Assembly (NCBI GenBank): GCA_032622095.1
Contig: CP136067.1
Span: forward strand, 98,258,707-98,322,706
Reading direction: 5' to 3'
From: Siphonodentalium dalli
Lineage: Eukaryota; Mollusca; Scaphopoda; Gadilida; Siphonodentaliidae
Length of the DNA: 64,000 nt
In this document: piece after piece, positions 25,101 to 31,726 of the stretch
Position numbering within the stretch: the stretch's first letter is position 1
Layout: every line of letters begins with the position of its first letter
Notes under the pieces: generated by a model
What the model was told of the DNA's origin: nothing
Database searches by the model: none
Seen by the model: only the letters and a program-made list of their open reading frames with translations
Made by a program: the position numbers and the translations under genes

Positions 25101-28100
25101 TAAATCTTTTTGTAAACTTAAATTTTTTATGTCAATATATATAAATGTTTTGCATCTTGTTATGATATGAATTGGGACCTAAATTGAAAAAAAAATTGAA
25201 ATAATTTTGTTGTTGTTGTTGCAATGGCAATAAAAAGTTTAGGGTCGGGGGGTTAACATAGGGTCGACGGGTTAGCGGAAACAAACGTCTTTTTTTTTTA
25301 GGCCTTATCAGAAAGTTGGAGAAATTGAGTGATTAATTGCCGTTTTATAAATAGGTCACTTTAGGAGTCTTATTACATTTTGAAGAAAATATGAAGGAAA
25401 ATATTGCAAACTTCGGGAGCCATTAATTATTCAACAACATTTTGATTATACAAAATAAATAAATTAAAAAAAATTAAAAATATAGAATTTTTTTTATAGA
25501 TTGCATTCCGAGTCCTTGGTCAATATAGTCAAAACTTAAATTCTCTGATATATTATTATTGATATATATACAGTGCCTGTGCTTTCTGGTATAAAGCCAG
25601 CCTGTAAATTAAATAAAATCACCCTTATAGTACAGTGCCTGTGCTTTCTGGTATAAGCCCTGTAAATTAAATATAACCAACCTTAAGTTATATTACAGCA
25701 CCTGTGATTTTAGGTATATTAAAGCAGGGTTTCCGCTAGGGGTCGGGGGAATGGGTCCGGTAGCTGCTATGGGGGAAACCAGTAATTAATTAAATATATG
25801 AAGACCCATTTATCTGTAATTTCGCCATTTACCGTACCGGCCGGTGTATGGTATATATAAGTCGCAACTTTCTAACCCAATTTCCCTTATTAAAAACTTC
25901 CTGCGACTTATGGATCGGTATGTCATGAGGGGCCTTTTTCATCAGGATTTTGAGAAACAGACGGCGATCACAGGTAAGCAACAAGACAAAATGCCGGCGC
26001 AAACTAAATCTAAAAAGTTGATAAATCCGATATGTTGCACAAAGATTCTTTTATGATGATCGCCATTAGCCATCGGAAGCGTTTTCATGCTTCAGTTCGC
26101 GACAATAAGCCAAGTCGCAATTTTATATTACTATACATGATACGATATTTGTGTGTTTCCTCATGTCTCAAACTATACACATGTTTTATACAATTTAGAA
26201 TAATGATGAATAAATTAGTCCAAACGCCTCGTCAATATTCACGTCAAGATAATAAATGAGGCAGTTAATTTTTATGATCCACGTTCCCATACTCTGAAGT
26301 AAATTGAACCAATGATATCTCCCTTGATAGGGAATTCCCCACCAATCACGTGGGGGAATCCCGTGGAACTATTTGTGGGGTGTCACTATTTATGGTTTGT
26401 TCATGCTGTTATTTTTTTTTCTGTGTCGATTCCATTTGGTCATTATTAATGAAAAGAAGGTTAAATATCATATATAGCCTGCCGAGACAGACAAGACTAA
26501 GTTTTTAATAACGTCATTTATTTGTGTATGAGCGGGATTTCATGGCAAAGGTCGGCAGGAGGAATGGGTCCGGGCGACGGACCCCCAGCCAGCCTGGCGG
26601 AAACACTGGTATAAGCCATGTAAATTAAATTAAATCACCCTTATAGTACAGCACCTGTGATTTTAGGTATAACGTATAAGCCATGTCCACTCTGGTTCAG
26701 TCGCTTGTGCATACCGGGTATGATTTCTTGCTTGCTTCATAGGAATACAGTATAAATAAGTAAATTACTATCATTTTCGGTATCTAACCAAGCTTAGGCC
26801 AAAACAAAAAAAGGTTTTGGTTCTCAGGCCCCGCCGCATTGAATAAAAAGGGCCGCATTAGACCTTTTTATTGCAATGCCTGATGTTATGACAAAAAAAC
26901 TTACGAAAAAAACAATTTGAAAAAAAAAAAAAAACAAACTTTTTTTTGGGGATTTTATCAACATGTCCATAGCAGATATGTGTTGAATATTAGTGTGCAT
27001 TGAGCTCTAACATCTAATGTGTTAAAAAGTGACTTGCAGGCTTACAACATGAAGTAGATGACTACAATTAAGAAAATGATTAGCTGATCCTCATGCTCTT
27101 CTTACAATTAGTCATTGTGAACAACTTACACTAATTGTAACTTTATACAATTGAAAGGCACAGGACTAAATTCAGGATCACATATTAGAATGGGGAGGTA
27201 TCAGTTTTTAGACAACAATAACAGTAAGCAATTATTTCATGTGTCTTTTGGGAACAGTCAAAATTGTTGTCCCGAGGTATCAGGAATGTCTATCGAACTG
27301 TTGCCCAAGGCCGAAGGCCGAGGGCAACAGTTCGATAGTCATTCCTGATACCGAGGGACAACAATTTTGCCTGTTCCCAAAAGACACATGAAATAATTGC
27401 TTTGTTACCCAACACATTTACTTGTATATAATCAGGTCATTGCTAATTAATCACACTCTTTAATAGTGTTATTTCGAATTATGAGAACTAACTGGAAATA
27501 GCCGAAACGTCACGGAAATTGCAAACCATGTAACAGTTCGTTCGGGCCAGTCAACAGTTCGCTCGGAGCCAGTCAACAGTTCGCTCGGGTCGGGCAACAG
27601 TTCACTCGTGACGTCACGAAAGCTGACCGTGATTGCAAACCGGGCAACAGTTAATTCAGGGCAGGCAACAGTTCGTTGTGGGGTTACGAACGCGAATTTG
27701 GGGTTAACCAGTTAATTCTAAATCCCAATGATTTATGAAGTAAAACTCTACTATTGGGTAACAATAGTTAATGTCAGGGGCATTATATATTGTTAGGTAA
27801 TCCCAGTCATACACTGGTAGTACAATGTCATTTTTATATAAGACTAAATGAGTTTATATGCATAACAGTTCCCTCTACCTTTCTGGTTATTACTAGACAG
27901 AGGAAGGTATCTTTGTCCATGCTTACTATGCGCAGTAAAAAATAAAAAATAAAAATAAAACCCTCCCTCCCTCATTGATTTGAAAAAAAAATTGCCCGAG
28001 AACCAAAACACTTTTTTTTTTGGCCTTAACTGAATTTATAAGCTCACGATTCACTATTTTAATAAAGTTGCACAATTTCCAGATGTCTGTTGAATTGTTC

Positions 28101-31100
28101 TGGTTAAGAATTTGGCTCATTGTGATGGTATTTTGTTTTATGTTAGTAAATTTTTATATTAATCGCTGTCGCTCAAGTGATAGTCTGTCGCACTCAAGAA
28201 GATAATGAAACTATCAGGTAACACAAGAATCTACTTGTCACTCCAAAACAGTGATTTACCAGGACAAGTGAACATTTCGAGCCATGATCCTATAGGGCAG
28301 GGAGATAAGCTCCTTTAAATAACGACCTGAAATGATTAATAATTAAACAGCCAAAGGTCCAATAAATGAAATGAATAAATAAGTCAAACCACAAACTACA
28401 AAGTCAACCTGTTCATTCATAAATACATACTCAAAATTTCATTTCATTTTGTTCATCAAAACTAACATTTGAATCACAGGTCCCCTGGTGTGATACCACC
28501 ACTACGAGTATATATACTAATAATAGTATTAGTATATATACACGTAGTGGTGGTATCCCACCAGGGAACCTGTGATTTGAATGCGTACAAAGTAGACATA
28601 CGGGGGACAATGGACAGACAATTTACATAATTATAATATGAAAGTTTCTTCAAATGAGAATATAAACATTTGTTTTCAATTGACGTCAAGGATCACAAAA
28701 AAGTTGGGGGGGGGGGGGGGGGGGGGGGGGTGTTCATAGTACAACCTGAAAACTAACAGATTCAATACCTTATGAAATGTTTTATCATCAGTCAATGATA
28801 GTTCAGCATCTGCCAATGCCTTATCTGTGTCACCCAGCTGCAGATTGCACTTCGACCTGCATACTAAACAGTTTTTATCCCCCTGCTGTAATTCTAGTGC
28901 CTGGAAATAGAATTAACAGACTGAACTAACGTATTTCATGTAACTGGGATACAATAACTTATAAATATTAAAATAAGAGAAGTTGAGTAATTAATTGGTG
29001 TTTATAAATTCAAATTCTTTATTGGATATAACCATATTCTAGCGTAATACAAGAATAAAATACATAAATAAATAACATCTTATTCTTAATATATATATGC
29101 ACAGTCCTAGGAATCACTGTCCATGTAATATTAAATTTGATTAAAATATAACAAATAGATCTAGATATATTACCTCTACTATATAGATATAAGCTACAGT
29201 TAGGCAACTTCAGATTTTGTTATTATGTAAATCATCACCTCATTGGCTGCAGACCACCCCCTGTGCTCTATCACTAAAACGAACAATTCGATTTTTCGTT
29301 CGAAAAAAATGCATTTATCTCCCCACATTTGACATGTGACAATTAAGTTAATTGTTCTTAATGTGCTCGTCGGGTCATATCAACTGTACCTTGTCTGAGT
29401 TGTGCATAAATCGTAATTTTCCATCCAATATTCACATTGAATAACTGTCGGCTAAATTATCAAGTGACGTAATTCTGCAAAATTGTTTAAAACGGGAAGT
29501 TATCAATCCAGTTCCCTATTACACATTACTTTTGCAGCCAAACCCAGCACGAGTTATCTCCCATTGCCATTCTTGAGATGCGGAGTTAACTGGGAGCTTG
29601 GAATATAAAATTTGCTTTCACATCTCAAGATATCAACCACCCCCAGGGCCCTACTTGAAAATATATAGATATATTAGTTTGAGATGGTCATTTCTACATT
29701 TCTCTAGTAATGAGAATGAGTTAAAATGTGTACTTAGTAGTGTACAACAGAGCCAGTTTTAACACACCCGACGTCTGTTTACTCACATCCGTAATCCCTT
29801 TTATTCGGATTATCACCGGTTGGCTATACGCGAACGAACTATTTACAGATTGGGTGGTTTTCTCAGAAATGATTAGGAATCCCCGAGAGTTGGACTTGAA
29901 TGAATATTCGAGGAACTGACAGACATTTTTCTGGTAAGTGGGTAAAGATAGAAACAATCTGAATACACCAGCGTTTCAAGAAAAAAATACGGAATATGAT
30001 GATATAAACTCAGAAAGCGAGAATGTTTGTGTGGCATAAAAATTTGTACTCTTGTAATTTCGTTCAAATCATCTACCAATGAAAATGCAGAACACAAAAT
30101 TTTTACTTGCCAAACTGGTATATATATTAATATAATAACTAACTATAATATATTGATTTAATATTATTAAATAATATTTTATTCAACTAACAGTGATTCC
30201 TAGGGACTGTGATATATGTAGGACTTTTTATGAGACTTAGTACATTTTGAAGAAAATATGAAGTAAAATATTGCAAACTTCCGGAGCCATTAATTATTCA
30301 ACAGCATTTCAATTAGAATATAAAAAATATAAATATATATCATTAATTAAAAAAATATATGGTATATTATTTTTTAATGTTTTTTATAGATTGAACTCCG
30401 AGTCCTTGGTCAATATAAATTTATGGTCTATAATATGTTATATTAATTATTATTAATATATCAGAGAATTTTAGCAGGGAATCGATCAGTATGAGTGTTC
30501 ATAACTTCATTGCTTCAAATGTGCTTGCTTCAGTGAGCATGAATACATTCTCATTTCTTATCGAAATGGCCATACATGTGGCAATGGCATGTAATATTAA
30601 TTAATGTATCAATCATAATGGCACATTCACATTGACTATGATTGAGTCTGAGATCCCAATTTTCGACCATGTCGGTGTTCAAACCCTTGCCAACCTCGTC
30701 TCGTCTTGCCCAGACTTGTGATGATTGCATGTTAGCTCCAAACATGGGACAACCCGACCCTGATAATGATATTGTGAAAATCAGTATGACCCACGGGGCC
30801 ACCCATTAAATAAATATTTGCTAAAAATTTATCGTATTGGGTTGTAGACTTGTAGTTGTACCTGGGTCTGGGACCAGTCGGGTGATCACGCTTCCAGAAT
30901 ATTTTCACAATCCTATTAATGTTAGTCACAGAAATTGGAATCACTGACCTTTATGCAATTTTTTGAGATTTTTTTGGAGTTCTAGGTATATAATTGTCAA
31001 TTATAATTTATATACCTAGAACTCCAAAAAAATCTCAAAAAATTGCATTAAAGTCAGTGATTCCAATTTCTGTGATGTTAGTCACTATGAAGCAGATGGA

Positions 31101-31607
31101 GTAGGTGAGTTCTGGTCAGTATAACTATAACTTACATGTACATGTATAACTCATATAAATATTATTTTCATTATTTTCAATAATAAAAAATTCAAATTTC
31201 AACAATCATTTCAATGCCAATGCCGGCAATGGCAATGCCGATGGCATTGACTCGATTGAGTGATTGACATTCATTCAACTGTTCAATTAAATTTCTAGAG
31301 CGCTCTTTTCTCTGCATTTATCAGTCCAAAATATATTTGTATCAAAGGTACCTTAGAGCAAAAATATCTTATACTACGACAATTGGCCAATACAAGCGAA
31401 AGCTTATACTAGGCCCGAAGAACACAGGTAAAACTAAAAGGTAAAAAAAAAATCATTTTAAATTAAATAATATAATTTATAAATACAAACCGTTGAATAA
31501 CTTTCAATTGCTTTTCTGTATTCACCCTTATTGTACAAAGCATCTGCCTCTGCTTTGTATATTTCAAATGTCGCTTTGGGTCCACTTTCTGATCCTTCGT
31601 CGTACAT
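4056..31607 (-). CDS. ODAD4: ODAD4/TTC25, outer dynein arm docking complex subunit 4 (12 exons, complete)
   Basis: Complete intron-split gene assembled by eye. CDS segments: 31491-31607, 28769-28900, 23647-23800, 21669-21730, 19056-19227, 17603-17806, 16030-16237, 15069-15155, 11002-11198, 10247-10315, 5118-5456, 4056-4183. They total 1869 bp, or 622 residues plus TAA, and every intron starts GT and ends AG with matching phase. Layout: three N-terminal TPRs (about residues 14-115), a basic linker (155-175), the conserved block NEKTVKQLLGELYGD and DFWRQQKPMYAR (about 180-260), four C-terminal TPRs (about 316-470), then a Ser/Asn-rich acidic tail. This order and these blocks match vertebrate TTC25 (about 670 residues), a TPR scaffold of the complex that anchors outer dynein arms to axonemal doublets in motile cilia. 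The weakest donor is exon 1 (GTTTGT). Identity is high confidence; UTRs are not defined. Confidence 0.95.
5118..5456 (-). CDS. ODAD4: ODAD4 exon 11 (helix plus Ser/Asn-rich tail)
   Basis: Residues 468 (split) to 580. It begins G|DKNAESAIQKAIEDVNAKIV, aligning with the NNEAQQAIISALDDANKGII helix of vertebrate TTC25. It then becomes a low-complexity Ser/Asn/Glu tail (ESGRNSGHQSPEESNQN and several NNN runs). Acceptor CAATTTTCAG, donor G|GTATGT. The plus-strand frame over the same stretch (Leu-rich) is the mirror image of the Asn/Ser codons and is not a gene. A family C MITE fragment lies only about 40 bp upstream of the acceptor. Confidence 0.9.
5680..6172. repeat. Diverged internal tandem repeat related to family D (intron 10)
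   Basis: Two to three imperfect units of about 180 bp with GTTCCCATG, TAAAAGCTCGGACAAA and AAGTCGAAAAAGGGGG. Ends with a C-run and ACTTCGTTGCAGTGGGGTAT. Contains one short AACCCTAACCCTAA stretch. Confidence 0.65.
7152..7304. repeat. 153-bp palindrome, intron 10
   Basis: Arms ATATCCACACTTTTTCAGT, then ATATGGGTTA and TGATGACAAAACGTTGAATT; loop GTGGCTTTAGCCAC. Few mismatches. Confidence 0.85.
7722..7902. mobile_element. Family B' MITE, left end missing
   Basis: Two hairpin modules, then AGGAAGCTCCAGTCATGAAA and GGGT, the family B' right end. Confidence 0.6.
8600..8980. other. Intronic sequence, nothing recognised
   Basis: ODAD4 intron 10 between MITE remnants. AT-rich, with one GTCCGGCTCTGG/CGGACAAATGTCCG palindromic patch. 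No exon-like frame matches ODAD4. Confidence 0.5.
8985..9583. repeat. Interspersed repeat family D, copy 1 (intron 10)
   Basis: Starts CAAGAGGTGTGCACTCGCGT, then GCTAGCATACCCCCACC. Ends with CAGACGCAGTCAATCCAGTA and the hairpin TACCCACC...GAGTGGGGGTA. A second copy is at 16440-17085 and a 3' part at 10020-10215. Many bivalve and gastropod genomes carry repeats ending this way (from memory). Confidence 0.75.
10020..10215. repeat. Family D 3' fragment
   Basis: Shares ATTATTGAAATTGGTTCATA and CAATCCAGTATACCGCCCAT with family D. It ends about 30 bp before the donor of exon 10. Confidence 0.6.
10247..10315 (-). CDS. ODAD4: ODAD4 exon 10 (last TPR)
   Basis: A 69-bp exon: V|KMEDYSAALGSFEKSLDLAK then IQ. 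It matches VKLRDFESAVNNFEKALERAK of the vertebrate protein. Acceptor TGTTCACAG, donor G|GTTAGT. It is below ORF-length cut-offs; phase on both sides confirms it. Confidence 0.9.
11002..11198 (-). CDS. ODAD4: ODAD4 exon 9 (TPR; 5' part amplified in the intron)
   Basis: Residues 379 (split) to 444 plus one base: I|WEKKLPLSKSMLESTWLHHE, then IGRCYLELNDFSEALG and ASVLMAQSE. TWL.HEIGRCYLEL is near-invariant in the family. Acceptor TCTATTTTAG, donor G|GTGAGA. The first 53 bases and the acceptor are repeated nine more times upstream at a 116-117 bp period. Exon sequence holds GTAAGT (in LSKS), a potential cryptic donor, present in most copies. Confidence 0.94.
11146..12243. repeat. 116-bp tandem array carrying copies of the exon 9 splice acceptor and 5' coding end
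   Basis: Ten units starting at 11146 (the real exon), 11263, 11379, 11495, 11611, 11724, 11840, 11956, 12072 and 12188 (partial). Period is 116 bp, 117 for the first and 113 for the unit at 11611 (3-bp deletion). Each holds, on the minus strand, a pyrimidine tract, TTAG and the codons for WEKKLPLS. Most continue KSML and end TWLHHEIG; units 11724 and 12188 share a distinct variant (TCAAGCGATCACTTAG), so a four-unit block of 464 bp was itself copied. Copies are nearly identical, so the expansion is recent or homogenised. Confidence 0.95.
12448..14228. mobile_element. hAT-type element, 1.8 kb, non-autonomous, in ODAD4 intron 8
   Basis: Terminal repeats TAGTGTTGAAACGATTAGT (19 bp) and an exact inverse, with the 8-bp duplication CCATTATT at 12440-12447 and 14229-14236. 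Subterminal clusters of CGACTAGTCGACTAG. The interior is more GC-rich than its surroundings; the longest ORF (12795-13139, plus strand) shows no transposase motif. Confidence 0.88.
14383..14475. mobile_element. Family A MITE, truncated half
   Basis: Left arm only (CAGTAATTCCCTAAATTTTC through GGATTTAGTCAGAAAGC); the right arm is missing. Confidence 0.65.
14599..14988. mobile_element. TTAA MITE (family B), ODAD4 intron 8
   Basis: A 390-bp copy flanked by TTAA (14595-14598, 14989-14992), with two internal hairpins built from ATGCATTCTCTTATATATGC and its inverse. Confidence 0.82.
15069..15155 (-). CDS. ODAD4: ODAD4 exon 8 (TPR)
   Basis: An 87-bp exon, residues 350 (split) to 378 plus two bases: F|TIDDAISRGLDNLGRVYARS then GQYKKAIE. 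LDN(L/I)GRV(Y/F)AR is the diagnostic TPR helix A of TTC25. Acceptor TCCAACAG, donor AT|GTGAGT. Confidence 0.93.
16030..16237 (-). CDS. ODAD4: ODAD4 exon 7 (first C-terminal TPR)
   Basis: Residues 281-349 plus two bases. It includes EEQVPNRLEVIANLHSCIGN and SYLELGKYKEALSHHQMDLD, a TPR aligning with NLYSCIGNAQIELGQMEAAL of the vertebrate protein. Acceptor CTTTTGCAG, donor TT|GTAAGT, a strong match. Confidence 0.94.
16440..17085. repeat. Interspersed repeat family D, copy 2 (intron 6)
   Basis: Same start (CAAGAGGTGTGCACTCGCGT) and end (TACCCCCCATTTTC, then GTGGGGGTATAATAA) as copy 1; includes a CGGACGGACGGACGG microsatellite. Internal segments differ by short indels and about 100 bp of unique sequence. 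Confidence 0.75.
17603..17806 (-). CDS. ODAD4: ODAD4 exon 6
   Basis: Residues 213-280 plus one base: DPKTDTGKCISDLVEEGLSY, then LDTRTDFWRQQKPMYARKHE and IIKELERIDVG. The FWRQQKP(M/I)YAR block is a TTC25 hallmark. Acceptor AATTACAG, donor G|GTAAGA. The first 57 bases plus about 70 bp of upstream intron are duplicated immediately upstream at 17871-17919 and 18493-18568. Confidence 0.94.
17920..18492. mobile_element. Family A MITE split by a TTAA MITE
   Basis: Ends CAGTAATGCTC and GGGCATTACTG with flanking TA (17918-17919, 18493-18494). At its internal GGTTAAGG the TTAA was used by a second element (18073-18462). This gives the relative order: exon 6 duplication, then family A, then the TTAA element. 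Confidence 0.85.
18073..18462. mobile_element. TTAA MITE (family B) nested in a family A MITE
   Basis: Same 390-bp structure as 14599-14988, flanked by TTAA at 18069-18072 and 18463-18466. The host sequence on both sides is family A. Confidence 0.85.
18746..18995. mobile_element. TTAA MITE (CCCTTTCTATACTAAAT ends), intron 5
   Basis: Flanked by TTAA (18742-18745, 18996-18999). A strong hairpin of about 80 bp is at 18791-18871 (arms AAGTTCAACAAACGAC). A second copy is at 57698-57919 and a fragment near 8210. Confidence 0.75.
19056..19227 (-). CDS. ODAD4: ODAD4 exon 5 (basic linker and conserved QLLGELY block)
   Basis: Residues 156-212 plus one base. It opens with a lysine run (KQKKKKAAYGSMNRQKAK) and continues RSATNEKTVKQLLGELYGDR and YLEKLFKETG, matching SEKTVRQLLGELYVDKEYLEKL of the vertebrate protein. 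Acceptor TTTGTCGTCAG, donor G|GTAAAG. Confidence 0.93.
19470..19694. mobile_element. Family A MITE in ODAD4 intron 4
   Basis: Complete foldback from CAGTAATGCCCC to GGGCATTACTG. The left flank is TA; the right flank is AG (mutated). A short TTAGTA insert is near the centre. Confidence 0.8.
19959..20156 (+). CDS. Orphan exon of a fatty acyl-CoA reductase, antisense in ODAD4 intron 4
   Basis: 66 intact codons between a fair acceptor (TAAGTTCAG) and a strong donor (AAG|GTGAGT), phase 0 at both ends. It encodes GPASLEISDYYEGKSIFVTG then ATGFIGKVLLEKLLRSCPGI and ERIYFLIRSK. TGATGFIG followed by KVLLEKLLRSCP is the NAD(P)H-binding signature at the N-terminus of fatty acyl-CoA reductases (FAR1/FAR2), which reduce acyl-CoA to fatty alcohol. 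No Met or upstream exon is evident. I found no later FAR exon (catalytic YxxxK region) on the plus strand. It may be a piece of a nested gene or a translocated orphan exon; the absence of stops suggests recent arrival or retained use. Confidence 0.75.
20202..20456. mobile_element. hAT-type MITE (family C) next to the FAR exon
   Basis: Same ends and double hairpin as 23239-23494; no clear target duplication is left. It begins 45 bp after the FAR exon donor. Confidence 0.8.
20990..21300. repeat. Imperfect foldback element, intron 4
   Basis: Outer inverted pair around AGTCCCCTCACTACGCGA / GCGTAGGGGACT and GCTGCCGGCA / GGGCAGCGG. Inner pair TTACAATTCATTCTG / CAGAATGAATTGTAA. Probably a decayed TIR element. 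Confidence 0.55.
21669..21730 (-). CDS. ODAD4: ODAD4 exon 4 (short linker exon)
   Basis: A 62-bp exon encoding the end of residue 135 to 155: S|AEKAKLTTEGDLSFFHALDE. The GDLSF motif aligns with the TTC25 segment that follows the third TPR. Acceptor CTGCAG, donor GAG|GTATGA. It is too short to be found by ORF length; splice phase and the family motif identify it. Confidence 0.88.
22155..22425. mobile_element. Family B' MITE with TTAA flanks, intron 3
   Basis: TTAA precedes GCCCTTTCATGATGGGAGC, and TTAA follows the right end TCCTGTTATGGAAGGG. The flanking TTAA supports a piggyBac-like target choice for this family too. Confidence 0.7.
23239..23494. mobile_element. hAT-type MITE (family C) with 8-bp target duplication
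   Basis: Direct repeat TTCCAAAT at 23231-23238 and 23495-23502. Terminal repeats CAAGCCTTGAAATAG and inverse. The interior is two inverted hairpins containing GAATGAGGTCCCCAGAGGGT. Confidence 0.88.
23647..23800 (-). CDS. ODAD4: ODAD4 exon 3 (TPR3)
   Basis: Residues 84-134 plus the first base of 135. It contains YKGDFEMALVFYHRGHKLRP and GIQKAQEAIDNSVG, almost word for word the vertebrate TTC25 segment. Acceptor AATTTACAG, donor T|GTAAGT, entering phase 0 and leaving phase 1. The first 45 bases together with the acceptor are duplicated in intron 2 near 25.6 and 26.6 kb. A hAT-type MITE ends about 150 bp downstream of its donor. Confidence 0.94.
24010..25304. mobile_element. TIR element (AGGCCTAAAAAAAAA ends), intron 2
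   Basis: Left end AGGCCTAAAAAAAAATACAT, then TTGTTTCCGCTAACG; the right end is the inverse (GTTAGCGGAAACAAACG, then TTTTTTTTTAGGCCT). AGGGT(C/A)GG motifs lie inside both ends. ORFs inside look random. A smaller relative lies at 56877-57262. Confidence 0.6.
25365..25560. repeat. Paired intronic repeat, copy 1
   Basis: Shares TTTTGAAGAAAATATGAAG, GAGCCATTAATTATTCAACA and TCCGAGTCCTTGGTCAATAT with 30229-30470. No ends are defined. Confidence 0.65.
25569..26692. repeat. Duplicated exon 3 acceptor/5' end copies, split by a hAT-like element
   Basis: Copies of the exon 3 start (minus strand: TTTACAG then codons for GLYQKAQALYYKGD) lie at about 25569-25617, 25618-25676 and, diverged, 25690-25720 and 26609-26692. 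The 25618-25676 copy equals the real exon over about 45 coding bases. The array is interrupted by the element at 25725-26608. Confidence 0.85.
25725..26608. mobile_element. hAT-like element (CAGGGTTTCCGCTAGG ends) in ODAD4 intron 2
   Basis: Left CAGGGTTTCCGCTAGGGGTC, right AGCCTGGCGGAAACACTG. It splits a copy of the exon 3 5' end: GGTATA-like sequence on both sides. Confidence 0.6.
27226..27402. repeat. 177-bp palindrome, intron 2
   Basis: Arms AAGCAATTATTTCATGTGTC, then TTTTGGGAACAG, AATTGTTGTCCC and AACTGTTGCCC; the loop is AAGGCCGAAGGCCGAG. Followed at 27531-27680 by six imperfect AACAGTTCG(C/T)TCGGG repeats that reuse the arm motif GCAACAGTTCG. Confidence 0.85.
27531..27680. repeat. Imperfect AACAGTTCGYTCGG repeat
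   Basis: Six degenerate copies spaced 16-50 bp apart (at about 27532, 27554, 27574, 27596, 27647 and 27668), GC-rich in an AT-rich intron. The motif is shared with the palindrome at 27226-27402, so both may belong to one element. Confidence 0.6.
28466..28583. repeat. Near-perfect 118-bp palindrome, intron 2
   Basis: Arms with AATCACAGGT, CCCTGGTG and GATACCACCACTACG; the centre is an AT dyad (ACTAATAATAGTATTAGT). A single-insertion MITE or foldback. Confidence 0.85.
28706..28730. repeat. Poly-G/poly-C tracts
   Basis: A run of about 24 G here. C-runs of similar length are at 1189-1211, 5590-5611 and 6132-6148. Runs of this length are prone to assembly error. Confidence 0.9.
28769..28900 (-). 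CDS. ODAD4: ODAD4 exon 2 (TPR1 end, TPR2)
   Basis: Residues 40-83, starting ALELQQGDKNCLVCRSKCNL. The GDKNCLV.RSKC block is nearly invariant in TTC25. Acceptor CTATTTCCAG, donor AAG|GTATTG, phase 0 on both sides. Confidence 0.93.
29220..30220. other. Intron 1 sequence of mixed composition, unassigned
   Basis: Holds a pair GACCACCCCCTGTGCTC (29251) and CAACCACCCCCAGGGCCC (29635) of uncertain meaning. Short ORFs on both strands overlap each other and show no family motif. Confidence 0.4.
30229..30470. repeat. Paired intronic repeat, copy 2
   Basis: Second copy of 25365-25560, same orientation, AT-rich insertions in the middle. It lies in intron 1, copy 1 in intron 2. Confidence 0.65.
30927..31074. 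mobile_element. Perfect foldback MITE with 8-bp target duplication, intron 1
   Basis: Arms run from CACAGAAATTGGAATCACTG to the inverse, about 70 bp each with almost no mismatch around a TTGTCAATTATAA centre. Direct repeat ATGTTAGT at 30919-30926 and 31075-31082 (CA follows both). Confidence 0.85.
31491..31607 (-). CDS. ODAD4: ODAD4 exon 1 (start codon, first half of TPR1)
   Basis: Residues 1-39, beginning MYDEGSESGPKATFEIYKAE and ending AIESYST. ATG is at 31607-31605. It is the first Met, it opens the exon, and the protein then aligns with TTC25 from its N-terminus. The donor reads ACG|GTTTGT, GT with a poor +3 to +5 match, phase 0. The exon carries helix A and part of helix B of the first TPR. 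Confidence 0.92.
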
Positions 31608-31688
31608 ATTCACGGAAAGTTTAATTTAAAAGTGAGAGAAAGTGATAAATTATGCTGTCAAAACGAACGTTTCTGGTCACTGGTCACT

Positions 31689-31697
31689 ACTTCCGGT
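31689..31697 (-). promoter_or_regulatory. ETS-type site (ACCGGAAGT)
   Basis: ACCGGAAGT in gene orientation, about 85 bp upstream of the ATG. It is a full match to the ETS/GABP core common near TATA-less transcription starts. Confidence 0.45.
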
Positions 31698-31713
31698 AAT
31701 TTTGTTGACTAAA

Positions 31714-31726
31714 GTCGCATGGCAAC
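31714..31726 (-). promoter_or_regulatory. RFX X-box-like site
   Basis: In gene orientation it reads GTTGCCATGCGAC, 107-119 bp upstream of the ATG. The first half, GTTGCCAT, is a perfect RFX half-site; the second half is degenerate and one base shorter than the ideal 14-mer GTTNCCATGGNAAC. Position and orientation are typical of ciliary genes. Confidence 0.55.
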
